Source: Actinomycetota bacterium (GTDB taxonomy: Bacteria; Actinomycetota; Aquicultoria; SURF-47). From it: a stretch of DNA of 35,788 nt. Location of the stretch: positions 1 through 35,788 of the forward strand of contig QZJE01000021.1 of NCBI GenBank assembly GCA_003599235.1. The letters are read 5' to 3'. Position numbers and translations under genes: made by a program. The first letter of the stretch is position 1. Every line of letters starts with the position of its first letter. Below the pieces are notes generated by a model. The model was not told where the DNA came from and did not search any database. It saw nothing but the letters and a program-made list of their open reading frames with translations. Of the stretch, positions 18,155 to 27,037 are shown in pieces.

Positions 18155-19440
18155 TCCAATCTTATTAAATCTTCTAGGCTCTCTCTAGCAATAAGTTCTT
18201 TTACCTGTCCATCTTTTACAATCACTACTGCCGGTTTTCTTTGGCGATTATAATTATTAGCCATTACATAACCATATGCCCCGGTGGCAGGAGTACAGAG
18301 AATATCTCCCATTTCTACTTCGGGCAGCATAGCATCCTTTATCAATACATCCCCTGATTCGCAATGCTTGCCGGCAATAGTTACCTTTTGGCTTGCCTTG
18401 GCTTTGGCTTTGTTGGCTAAGAGTGCCTCGTATTTAGCATCATATAGCATTGGACGTAAGTTATCAGACATCCCTCCGTCAACAGATACAAAGGTTCTAA
18501 TCCCCTTAATTTCCTTAATGGTCCCCACAGTATAAAGTGTAACACCGGCTGTTCCTACAATCGACCGGCCCGGCTCTACTAAAATCTTCGGCTCCTGTAA
18601 ATTTAGTCTATTTGCTTGCTTTGTCACTGCTTTAGAAATTACTTTAGCATATTCTTCAACAGTGGATGGCTCATCATCAGCATGATATTTAATACCTAAG
18701 CCGCCGCCAATATCTAGCTCACGCATAACAAAACCGGTTTTTTCATTTAAAGTTTTAGCAAACTCCATTATCACTTCAACAGCTTTAGAAAATGAACGGG
18801 TGGCAAATATTTGAGAGCCGATATGGGCATGCAGTCCGCTTAGGTTAAAACAATTATTCTCTAATGCTTTTTTTACTGCCAGAGTAGCTGCCCCTCCTAA
18901 GCTAAAACCAAATTTTGAATCCTCTTGACCAGTTTGAATATATTCGTGAGTGCTGGCTTTAATCCCTGGAGTTATCCTTAGATATATTTTTTGTTTAACA
19001 CCTCTATTGTTGAGCAGCTCCTTTAGCCTGCTAAGCTCCATAAAGCTATCTACGACAATAATTCCTACTTTATTGTCTACAGCTAACGCTAACTCCTCAT
19101 CTGTTTTGTTATTCCCATGAAAATAGATTTTATCCGGTGAGAATCCGGCTTCTAAAGCTGTATATAGCTCACCAGCTGAAGACACATCAATCGACAGACC
19201 TTCATTATTGACCAACTGACAGATGCCTAGACAAACAAAAGCCTTACTGGCATAAATAACTTCACTGTTACTCTTAAGTCCCAAAAAGCTATTTTTGTAA
19301 AGCCTGCATTGACCCCTTAAAGTATCCTCATCGTAAACAAACAAAGGTGTACCATAATTAGCGGCTAGAAGAGCTAAATCACAACCGCCAATTTCTAAAT
19401 GCCCATTTTTGTTTACTTTACTGGTTGAAGGAAGAATCAT
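18136..19440 (-). CDS. lysA: Diaminopimelate decarboxylase
   Basis: PLP enzyme of fold type III that makes lysine from meso-diaminopimelate. From the ATG at 19438-19440 the protein has 434 residues. Motifs: NGHLEIGGCDLALLAANYGTPLFVYDED, VIYASKAF with the PLP lysine, GLHAHIGSQ, ELDIGGGLG, EPGRSIVGTAG and the CESGDVL cysteine loop near the C-terminus. The frame continues 18 codons upstream to a TTG, but those codons run through a heptamer array and do not look like LysA. No ribosome-binding site precedes the ATG. Starts the lysA-hom-thrC operon typical of Actinobacteria. Confidence 0.96.
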   Translation of the reverse strand: MILPSTSKVNKNGHLEIGGCDLALLAANYGTPLFVYDEDTLRGQCRLYKNSFLGLKSNSEVIYASKAFVCLGICQLVNNEGLSIDVSSAGELYTALEAGFSPDKIYFHGNNKTDEELALAVDNKVGIIVVDSFMELSRLKELLNNRGVKQKIYLRITPGIKASTHEYIQTGQEDSKFGFSLGGAATLAVKKALENNCFNLSGLHAHIGSQIFATRSFSKAVEVIMEFAKTLNEKTGFVMRELDIGGGLGIKYHADDEPSTVEEYAKVISKAVTKQANRLNLQEPKILVEPGRSIVGTAGVTLYTVGTIKEIKGIRTFVSVDGGMSDNLRPMLYDAKYEALLANKAKAKASQKVTIAGKHCESGDVLIKDAMLPEVEMGDILCTPATGAYGYVMANNYNRQRKPAVVIVKDGQVKELIARESLEDLIRLDKRLKA

Positions 19441-19457
19441 ATAAAAAAGATTAACAC

Positions 19458-19485
19458 AGCTGTAAGCTGTAAGCCATAAGCCGCG
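19458..19485. repeat. AGCTGTA heptamer array upstream of lysA
   Basis: Four blocks at exact 7-nt steps: AGCTGTA, AGCTGTA, AGCCATA, AGCCGCG. It is the inverted partner of the array at 19521-19555 (units reading CTTACAG there), so the two could form a long imperfect hairpin around 19486-19520. Confidence 0.65.
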
Positions 19486-19520
19486 TTGAAACAAATATCT
19501 AACTGTATGTTTAATTGTTT

Positions 19521-19555
19521 AGCTTATAACTTACAGCATATAGCTTACAGCCGAT
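19521..19555. repeat. Degenerate heptamer array downstream of the c-di-GMP gene
   Basis: Five blocks at 7-nt steps: AGCTTAT, AACTTAC, AGCATAT, AGCTTAC, AGCCGAT, ending at the stop codon of the GGDEF/HD-GYP gene. In inverse orientation to the array at 19458-19485. Confidence 0.6.
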
Positions 19556-21573
19556 TACAGGTTAATAACGTTTCCGCTATGGTTGCGCTCGATAGTAAGC
19601 ACTTCTTTAAAAGCATCTACTAATTGCGGATCGAATTGAGTTCCGGAATTAGCTTTAATTTCATCAAAAGCCCTTTTATAATTCATAGCTTTGCGGTAAG
19701 GACGACTGGAAACCATAGCTTGGAAGGCATCACAAATCGCAATTAGCCTGGCCAAATAAGGAATAGTCTCACCAGATAAACCATGAGGGTATCCTTTCCC
19801 GTCAAAGCGCTCATGGTGGTGAAGAATTATTGGAAGAGCTTTTTTAAAATGCTTGGAAAACTTTAGTATTGAAACGCCAAGCAAGGGATGCTGCTTTACT
19901 TGCTCATACTCTTTTTTCGATAATCTGGTAGGTTTAAGTAAAACGCTATCGGAGATACCAATCTTGCCGATATCATGCAGTAGCGAAGCTACTTTAAGCT
20001 CCTCTACCTGGGCCTCCCGCAAGTTTTGTGTCTTAGCCAACAGTAAGGAAAGTCTTGATACTTCCGAGCTGTGACTTCCGGTATAGTTATCTCTTAAATC
20101 AACTGCAGTTATAAGAGTTTGGATAGCACTTAAATCAGCATTTTGAGCAATCCTCTCTAAACGTTTCGAGTCAAATTGAATAGTAGATAAGAGCGCCGGA
20201 CTATAATAGCAGTAGCGGTTTTTGCCGTCTTGTTTGGCTTGATACATTGCCAGATCGGCCGCCTTAAGCATCGAAGATGGAGTGGTAGCTGCCTTGGGAT
20301 ATATGGCCACTCCCATAGAAGCAGTAATTACTGGCTTAGTATCAAATCCGAATAGCATCATTTTTGAAGTCTTGGTAATGATTTTCTTAGCAACCGAGAT
20401 TGCTGCTTTTTCGTCTGTTTCGGGCAGTAAAAGCACAAACTCGTCTCCGCCATACCGGGCATAAAAATCAGAATCACGCAGATTTAGCCGTAGTAAATCG
20501 CTAAATTTCCGCATTACAAAATCGCCTGCTTCGTGACCATAAAAATCGTTGATATCTTTGAGATTGTCTATATCTATCATCATCAAGGCGAACTCTAAAC
20601 CGCCTCTTTGAGAGCGATGAATTTCCTTATTTAGGATCTCTACAAAATAACGGAAATTGTATAATCCGGTTAGCCCATCGGTTCTTGCTAAGCCAATCGC
20701 CTGCTTATGAAGCATAGCATTCTCTATAGCTACTCCGAGTTGACCACCTATTGACTCTAAAAAATTTAAATCATGGGTTCCAAATACTCGTTTCTCTTTA
20801 GTAAATAAAGTTAATGTACCCAACAAGCGGTTTTTTGATTTAAGGGGAATATTTACAATCGAGGCAATCTTTTCTTTTTTAGTACAATCTAGAACTGTTT
20901 TGTTAGGGGTTATATCCTCAATAGCATAGGGCTTGCCTTTTTTCAGAGATAGCCAAGGACTTCCGATTCCAGGCTCTAACGTTTTGACAGCTTTTACCAG
21001 TTCCTCACTTAGTCCCCGGTGAGATTTCAAAACCAAGTGGTTGTCCTCATTAAGCAAGAAAAAGCCAGCCATGTCGAAACGCAATAATTCAATAACTTTG
21101 TCTAAAGCTGTATCTAACAAACGATCCAGGTCAAGATGTTGACATATGGCATGAGAGATAGAATTAATTACTTTTAATTCACGATTACTTTGGACAATCT
21201 GTTGTCTTAGTATTTTGTTATTGGTTATATCTTTGCCGATTCCAAGGCCGGCAAAAATCTTATTTTTTTCATTTTTTAAAGGGGCAAAGTCAAGAGCAAA
21301 GACCTTCTTTTTCTTGTTGAAATCAATTATTACTTGCGACCTGAATGGCCGTTTGCGCGATAGCATTTGGTGGAGCTCACATTGAGCTGAGCCTTTTCCT
21401 TTACAGCTAAAAACTTGATAACATTTTTTGCCTTCGCAATCTTTTAAACCTAAGACTTTTTTGAAGTAATCGCTAATAAAAACGAGGTTATAATCTGTAT
21501 CGATAGCATAAACTGGATAACTTGCAGAAGAAAAAATCGATTTAAGGTTTTCCGATAGCGGATGCCCTTCCAT
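19555..21573 (-). CDS. PAS-GAF-GGDEF-HD-GYP c-di-GMP turnover protein
   Basis: A 672-residue signalling protein with synthesis and hydrolysis modules for cyclic di-GMP. Order: PAS-like sensor (about 10-120, with four cysteines at 46, 51, 57 and 65), GAF (about 135-290), GGDEF (about 300-460) with intact GGDEF at 375-379 and an RxxD inhibitory site (Arg366-Asp369) five residues before it, then HD-GYP (about 485-660) with LLHDIGKIG (HD 533-534) and HHERFDGKGYP (GYP 594-596). Both catalytic halves look active. No transmembrane helix is seen, so it should be cytoplasmic. The Cys-rich PAS could bind a redox cofactor. Divergent from otsB across about 97 nt. Confidence 0.93.
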   Translation of the reverse strand: MEGHPLSENLKSIFSSASYPVYAIDTDYNLVFISDYFKKVLGLKDCEGKKCYQVFSCKGKGSAQCELHQMLSRKRPFRSQVIIDFNKKKKVFALDFAPLKNEKNKIFAGLGIGKDITNNKILRQQIVQSNRELKVINSISHAICQHLDLDRLLDTALDKVIELLRFDMAGFFLLNEDNHLVLKSHRGLSEELVKAVKTLEPGIGSPWLSLKKGKPYAIEDITPNKTVLDCTKKEKIASIVNIPLKSKNRLLGTLTLFTKEKRVFGTHDLNFLESIGGQLGVAIENAMLHKQAIGLARTDGLTGLYNFRYFVEILNKEIHRSQRGGLEFALMMIDIDNLKDINDFYGHEAGDFVMRKFSDLLRLNLRDSDFYARYGGDEFVLLLPETDEKAAISVAKKIITKTSKMMLFGFDTKPVITASMGVAIYPKAATTPSSMLKAADLAMYQAKQDGKNRYCYYSPALLSTIQFDSKRLERIAQNADLSAIQTLITAVDLRDNYTGSHSSEVSRLSLLLAKTQNLREAQVEELKVASLLHDIGKIGISDSVLLKPTRLSKKEYEQVKQHPLLGVSILKFSKHFKKALPIILHHHERFDGKGYPHGLSGETIPYLARLIAICDAFQAMVSSRPYRKAMNYKRAFDEIKANSGTQFDPQLVDAFKEVLTIERNHSGNVINL

Positions 21574-21613
21574 CTTTTAAGCCCCCAGACTCTACACTAC
21601 TAATTTTACCAGA

Positions 21614-21653
21614 ATTATACAGTTTTGTATAGTAACTAAGAGCGCTTTATATT
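21614..21653. promoter_or_regulatory. Divergent promoter region, c-di-GMP gene / otsB, with a central palindrome
   Basis: Toward the minus strand a perfect TATAAT lies at 21614-21619 but without a good -35. Toward otsB, TTGTAT (21625-21630), a 17-nt spacer and TATATT (21648-21653) form a fair promoter. TATACA-GTTT-TGTATA (21616-21631) overlaps both and could be an operator serving both genes. Confidence 0.45.
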
Positions 21654-21670
21654 GGGTAAAAAGTACCTAA

Positions 21671-22444
21671 ATGATGCCTAAATATTGTTATCAGTCGCTT
21701 ATAAATGATAAAGAAAATAGCGGGATATTTTGTGATTTTGATGGTACCCTTACCCGTATTGCTCCCTCGCCCTCTTTAGTCCAAATAGATTCTCTCACAA
21801 TAGAGACGCTTAAACATTTGATTGCTAAATACAAAGTAGTTTGTATAGTAAGCGGCCGGCCGGTAAATAATCTAAAAGGCTTTATTAACATACCGGGGCT
21901 GGTTTTAATAGGTAATCATGGAGCAGAAATACTAGAAAGTAACCAACTTGTTATCTTAAGTAAAGCTAGAAAAGCTAGCGCAAAAATAAAGATAGCTAAG
22001 AGGGAGCTTGAAAAGATAGTTAATAAGGGCATTAATCTAGACTATAAAGTCTATAGTTTAGCCATACATTACCGGCAAGCACAAAATGAAGACCAAGCCA
22101 AACAGATAATATTAGAAGCTCTCAAGAATCTTGATCTTTCTGATTTAGTGCTTAACCAGGGGAGAAAGGTGTTTGATTTAAAACCACAAGGGATAAATAA
22201 AGGTGTTGCGGTTAAGAAGCTGATTAAGAAGCACCATCTAAAAAAATGTTTATATATTGGGGATGATACCACCGATTTAGATGCATTTAGAAAGATTAAG
22301 TCCTTAAGAGGGAAAGGAATTATTAAGGGATATATTATAGGAAAATTATCCTCAGAAGAAGTAAGCCCCCAAATAGCTAAAGAGTCTGATTTTCAGGTTG
22401 AAACGGTTGAGGAGGTTGAGGAAGTACTTTGTCAGCTAGCTTAA
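21671..22444 (+). CDS. otsB: Trehalose-6-phosphate phosphatase
   Basis: HAD-superfamily phosphatase that releases trehalose, a compatible solute, from trehalose-6-phosphate. The 257-residue protein has the HAD nucleophile motif CDFDGTLT with Asp22 and Asp24, CIVSGRPVNNL, the family-typical IGNHGAE, and the metal-binding GDDTTDLDAF followed by a variable C-terminus. It is the only plus-strand gene in this part. The start is ATG 21671 or the next ATG; the ribosome-binding site is weak. No trehalose-6-phosphate synthase is in the window. Its low lysine-codon bias and AT-rich sequence differ slightly from the minus-strand operon. Confidence 0.92.
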   Translation: MMPKYCYQSLINDKENSGIFCDFDGTLTRIAPSPSLVQIDSLTIETLKHLIAKYKVVCIVSGRPVNNLKGFINIPGLVLIGNHGAEILESNQLVILSKARKASAKIKIAKRELEKIVNKGINLDYKVYSLAIHYRQAQNEDQAKQIILEALKNLDLSDLVLNQGRKVFDLKPQGINKGVAVKKLIKKHHLKKCLYIGDDTTDLDAFRKIKSLRGKGIIKGYIIGKLSSEEVSPQIAKESDFQVETVEEVEEVLCQLA

Positions 22445-22448
22445 TTAC

Positions 22449-22476
22449 CCCTTGCCCGTTGACCATTGACCTGAAA
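22449..22476. repeat. Degenerate heptamer array after otsB
   Basis: Plus-strand blocks CCCTTGC, CCGTTGA, CCATTGA, CCTGAAA at 7-nt steps between the otsB stop and the tRNA 3' end. The minus-strand unit reads GGTCAAT/GGTCAAC. Confidence 0.5.
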
Positions 22477-22481
22477 TTAAG

Positions 22482-22553
22482 AGCCGGCGATAGGAGTCGA
22501 ACCTACAACCTGCCGCTTACAAGGCGGCTGCTCTGCCATTGAGCTACACCGGC
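22482..22553 (-). tRNA. tRNA-Thr (anticodon UGU)
   Basis: On the minus strand a 72-nt cloverleaf folds: acceptor GCCGGTG with CGCCGGC (one G-U pair), D-arm GCTC with GAGC, anticodon stem GCCGC/GCGGC closing the loop CTTGTAA (anticodon TGT), and a T-arm with GGTTCGACTCC. CCA is not encoded. It reads threonine ACA/ACN codons. Confidence 0.95.
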
Positions 22554-22568
22554 ACTTTTTACAGCTCC

Positions 22569-22612
22569 TTAATACTTATCCCTTATCCCTAAAGCCCTTT
22601 GGGCTTTATCCC
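22569..22612 (-). repeat. Composite GGGATAA heptamer array between guaB3 and tRNA-Thr
   Basis: Plus strand: TTAATAC, two TTATCCC units (22576-22589), a 16-nt insert (22590-22605) made of the hairpin AAAGCCC-TTT-GGGCTTT and its edges, then TTATCCC (22606-22612), whose TTA is the guaB3 stop. Same layout and insert length as the hom/thrC array. The GC-rich hairpin lacks a T-run and is at best a weak terminator. Confidence 0.75.
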
Positions 22613-23763
22613 ATTCCAACTTTTTGGGCTTGTTGTAAGCTTTTGCCTTCAGTTTGCAAAGCAGGGGCAATCACTACTTCGGTTTTCTGAAAAGCTTTAA
22701 TATTTTCATAACCGCAAGTCGCAAGGGATGTTTTTAGGGCGCCAAAAAGATTAAGGGTACCGTCATTTTCCTTAGCCGGCCCTAACAATATCTCTTTTAG
22801 GGGAGCTTGCTTATCAGTCTTGACCCTTGTTCCTCGAGGCAATTCCGGATGAAAAGTAGCCATTCCCCAGTGATATCCTTTGCCGGGTGCCTCAGATGCT
22901 CTAGCGATAGGTGAGCCAATCATTACCGTATCAGCACCACAAGCTATGGCTTTAGCAATATCACCGCCGGTTCTCATTCCGCCATCAGCGATAACATGTA
23001 CATATCGCCCGGTCTCTTCTAAATACATTGCCCTGGCAGCTGCTACATCAGCAATAGCAGTAGCTTGAGGAACCCCAATTCCTAATACCCGGCGGGTAGT
23101 ACAAGCATGCCCCGGGCCAACCCCGACTAAAACTCCTAAAGCACCTGTTCTCATCAAATGAAGAGCAGTAGAGTACGAACAACACCCTCCTGCAATAACC
23201 GGAACATTAAGAGACGAAATAAAGTTATTTAAATCTAGCGGTTTTCTAACTTGGCTTACATGTTCGGCACTAACCACTGTTCCCTGAATAACTAAAATAT
23301 CTAATCCGGCATCAATTGCTGTTTTGTAATGCTGCTCTACTCTTTGAGGCGTAAGCGAGGCTGCTACAACAACGCCACTATCTTTTATCTCCTTTATCCG
23401 TTTAGCAATCAGCTCGTCTTTTATAGGCTCTTTATATATCTCTTGCAAACCATTAGTTGCCACTTCGTTAGAAAAAGAAGCAATTTTATCAAATATTTTG
23501 TCGGTGTTTTCGTATCTTGTTTGCAACCCCTCTAGATTTAGAACACCTAGGCCTCCCAATTTTCCTATGTTGGCTGCAGTCTTTGGGGACACCACCCCAT
23601 CCATCGCTGAAGCTAAAAAAGGCAATTCAAAACTGTACTTACCGAACTTCCAGCTAATATCAACTTCTTCGGGATCGCGCGTTCTTCTTGAAGGAACGAT
23701 GGCAATATCATCGAATCCATAAGTTATTCTGCCTTTTTTGCCTTTTCCAACTTCGGTTTCCAA
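22606..23763 (-). CDS. guaB3: IMP dehydrogenase family protein, GuaB3 type
   Basis: A 385-residue TIM-barrel protein of the IMPDH/GMP reductase family that lacks the ~120-residue CBS insert of ordinary GuaB. Motifs: [19 protein letters not shown] at the start, [13 protein letters not shown], the catalytic-loop cysteine Cys221 in [20 protein letters not shown], and [14 protein letters not shown]. This GuaB3 subgroup is characteristic of Actinobacteria, where it also lies close to groESL; its exact reaction is not settled. The start is TTG (23761-23763) with AGGAG 8 nt upstream. Its last residue and stop (GGA TAA) are part of the heptamer array. Confidence 0.92.
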   Translation of the reverse strand: METEVGKGKKGRITYGFDDIAIVPSRRTRDPEEVDISWKFGKYSFELPFLASAMDGVVSPKTAANIGKLGGLGVLNLEGLQTRYENTDKIFDKIASFSNEVATNGLQEIYKEPIKDELIAKRIKEIKDSGVVVAASLTPQRVEQHYKTAIDAGLDILVIQGTVVSAEHVSQVRKPLDLNNFISSLNVPVIAGGCCSYSTALHLMRTGALGVLVGVGPGHACTTRRVLGIGVPQATAIADVAAARAMYLEETGRYVHVIADGGMRTGGDIAKAIACGADTVMIGSPIARASEAPGKGYHWGMATFHPELPRGTRVKTDKQAPLKEILLGPAKENDGTLNLFGALKTSLATCGYENIKAFQKTEVVIAPALQTEGKSLQQAQKVGMG

Positions 23764-23818
23764 AATATCTACTCCTATCTATCGTGGTTACGGCCCACAA
23801 AAATGATGAATGAACGAA

Positions 23819-23847
23819 AATATAACACAAAAATTCAAGTTTTTGAA
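23819..23847 (-). promoter_or_regulatory. Possible promoter for guaB3
   Basis: On the minus strand TTCAAA (23842-23847), a 17-nt spacer and TATATT (23819-23824) lie about 55 nt before the guaB3 TTG start. The -10 is good, the -35 has two mismatches. Confidence 0.4.
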
Positions 23848-23897
23848 GCTAGCTACCGATAATAAATCTACAATCACTTAGAGTAAAGGAGTTAAGT

Positions 23898-24074
23898 ATG
23901 GTCTGCCCCCGTTGCGGTTGGATTATGAGGCTTCTAAATATTAGGGAGCACATCCGTTATTCGGATGAATTATACCAGTGTAAATGCGGAACAACTCATT
24001 TGCATATTGTCCCTAAAGGCTCCAGGCAGGAGTTACAGCCTTATTTGATAGAGCAAAAAAGAGTAACAATTTGA
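23898..24074 (+). CDS. Small zinc-ribbon protein, 58 residues, unknown function
   Basis: An ATG with an excellent ribosome-binding site (AAAGGAG, 6-7 nt) opens a 58-codon frame ending TGA at 24072-24074. Two CxxC-type pairs are visible: CPRC (Cys3, Cys6) and CKC (Cys28, Cys30), spaced like a rubredoxin-like or zinc-ribbon fold, followed by THLHIVPKGSR and a basic tail. The cysteine pairing, ribosome-binding site, and terminator directly downstream make it a real gene. It sits alone between guaB3 and groEL on the opposite strand. No function is recognised; zinc binding is inferred. Confidence 0.8.
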   Translation: MVCPRCGWIMRLLNIREHIRYSDELYQCKCGTTHLHIVPKGSRQELQPYLIEQKRVTI

Positions 24075-24097
24075 TGGAATCACAGGCTATCAGAAGT

Positions 24098-24126
24098 AAA
24101 AAAGCCCCCGTTAGGGGGCTTTTTTT
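24098..24126. terminator. Bidirectional intrinsic terminator
   Basis: A perfect stem AAAAAAGCCCCC / GGGGGCTTTTTT with loop GTTA lies 2 nt beyond the groEL stop and 24 nt beyond the zinc-ribbon stop. T-runs on both strands serve both convergent genes. Confidence 0.95.
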
Positions 24127-24127
24127 A

Positions 24128-25806
<1,679 letters not shown>

Positions 25807-25808
<2 letters not shown>

Positions 25809-26091
25809 ATTGAACTATAGCTAGAATATCTTTTTCTTCCAGCACTAAATATTCTTGATCGCCGACTTTTACGTCAGTTCCGCCATATTCGCGGTAGATT
25901 ACTTTATCGCCCACTTTTACTTCTGGAGCCACTCTCTTGCCGTCTTCAATGCGGCCTGGGCCGATTGAAATTACTTCTCCCTGCAAAGGCTTTTCCTTAG
26001 CAGTTTCTGGAAGCACGATACCGCTTTTGGTTTTTTCTTCGGCTTCCAACCTTTTGATTACTACTCTGTCACCTAAAGGTTTTAGTTTCAT
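25807..26091 (-). CDS. groES: Co-chaperonin GroES (Hsp10)
   Basis: Heptameric lid of the GroEL chamber. The 94-residue protein begins [21 protein letters not shown], has the mobile-loop segment [19 protein letters not shown], and ends with [16 protein letters not shown] at 26089-26091 with a perfect AAAGGAGG. First gene of the groESL operon, directly behind the CIRCE operator and a consensus housekeeping promoter. Confidence 0.98.
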
Positions 26092-26116
26092 ATTTTTCCT
26101 CCTTTATTATCTCTTG

Positions 26117-26143
26117 TTGGCACTCTCATCTATCGAGTGCTAA
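26117..26143 (-). promoter_or_regulatory. CIRCE operator (HrcA-binding) of groESL
   Basis: On the minus strand TTAGCACTC, a 9-nt spacer, GAGTGCCAA: the CIRCE inverted repeat with one mismatch to consensus. It lies in the groES 5' leader, just downstream of the promoter, so HrcA repression with heat-shock release is expected. Confidence 0.95.
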
Positions 26144-26156
26144 TTACCAAAAATCA

Positions 26157-26184
26157 ATTATAGTAAACACAGGTTTGATGTCAA
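26157..26184 (-). promoter_or_regulatory. Consensus housekeeping promoter of groESL
   Basis: On the minus strand TTGACA (26179-26184), a 16-nt spacer and TATAAT (26157-26162). Both hexamers are perfect. The predicted start falls just before the CIRCE element. Confidence 0.92.
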
Positions 26185-26216
26185 GTAGTAGTTACCCATT
26201 AAGCAATCGGTTAAAC

Positions 26217-27011
26217 CTACATTCCAACAGCTTCGAGACAGACCTCTTTTTCGCCTTGGCTACCGAAATCTACTAAGACGATTTGCTGCCAAGTACCTAA
26301 ATCCAGACGCCCATGAGTAACAGGTATGCTAAGAGACTGGCCTAGAAAACTAGCCAGGAGCTCCCCTTTTGCTTGCTCCGGCTGGTCTTTAACCAGGCTC
26401 GATAAAAAATCAGCCGTGTCCATGAGTAACGAGGTTTCATATTCAATAGTAGTGATGGCGGTTCTTTCACTAACCGAACTAGCTAGAACAATACCGTCTC
26501 TAACTCCAGTATTTTTAATAAAATCGTCGATTACGGCACTTAAGTCCACAATGTCAATCCATCCGTTGGTTTTAACCGGCAATTTAGCATTTGATACGTT
26601 CAAATTATTTACACCTCCAGTGGCAAACTTACCTGCTGCCCCCATATCAATCCTTCGGCTTTTTCGGCCGGCCGTATTTTCTAATAAATATGGCTTTAAC
26701 CCAGTGGCCATTTTTGAATTAGCCACCGGTATTGCTAAGTCAGTTTTTAACAATGTTGAGCGCAGATGGGCAAAAGCATTACCGGGATGACGGTGACTTC
26801 TACTATAGGGGATAGCCCCCGCTACATAATCCTCAAAAACCGACTTATTTCCATCTGCCAAAAACACCAAAGCACCGGTACTGCCGATAGAAAAAAGATT
26901 AATGATTCCTTCAACCAATTCTGACTCAGCAATAAAGACAGCCACTTGCTCTTCAAGACTAAATAAATTAGCCGGACCATAAGCCGGTATAATTACAGAA
27001 TTAGTTTTCAT
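26217..27011 (-). CDS. Tandem-duplicated YjbQ (UPF0047) protein
   Basis: YjbQ proteins are normally single domains of about 135 residues with weak thiamine-phosphate synthase-like activity and unknown real role. Here 264 residues seem to hold two. The C-terminal half (about 136-264) ends in the clear family motif SIPVTHGRLDLGTWQQIVLVDFG. The N-terminal half (about 1-125) matches in outline: IGSTGALVF in place of the usual HTTAAVTI, then SRSHRHPGNAFAHLRSTLL followed by LAIPV. The histidines of the family (here 73, 75, 82) survive only in the N-half, while the GTWQ end survives only in the C-half. This suggests one composite site per chain. ATG at 27009-27011 lies in the heptamer array before it. 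Confidence 0.8.
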   Translation of the reverse strand: MKTNSVIIPAYGPANLFSLEEQVAVFIAESELVEGIINLFSIGSTGALVFLADGNKSVFEDYVAGAIPYSRSHRHPGNAFAHLRSTLLKTDLAIPVANSKMATGLKPYLLENTAGRKSRRIDMGAAGKFATGGVNNLNVSNAKLPVKTNGWIDIVDLSAVIDDFIKNTGVRDGIVLASSVSERTAITTIEYETSLLMDTADFLSSLVKDQPEQAKGELLASFLGQSLSIPVTHGRLDLGTWQQIVLVDFGSQGEKEVCLEAVGM

Positions 27012-27037
27012 CCCTTAATCCTCATCCCTCATTCCAT
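27010..27037 (-). repeat. GGGATGA-type heptamer array between the L,D-transpeptidase and YjbQ genes
   Basis: Plus-strand blocks ATCCCTT, AATCCTC, ATCCCTC and ATTCCAT at exact 7-nt steps. On the transcribed strand they carry the transpeptidase stop (TGA), a GAGG ribosome-binding site and the ATG of the YjbQ gene, all inside the repeat. Confidence 0.7.

Noticed and set aside
22590..22608. Intrinsic terminator for guaB3
   Set aside because: The GC hairpin is not followed by a T-run on the transcribed strand and is part of the heptamer composite.
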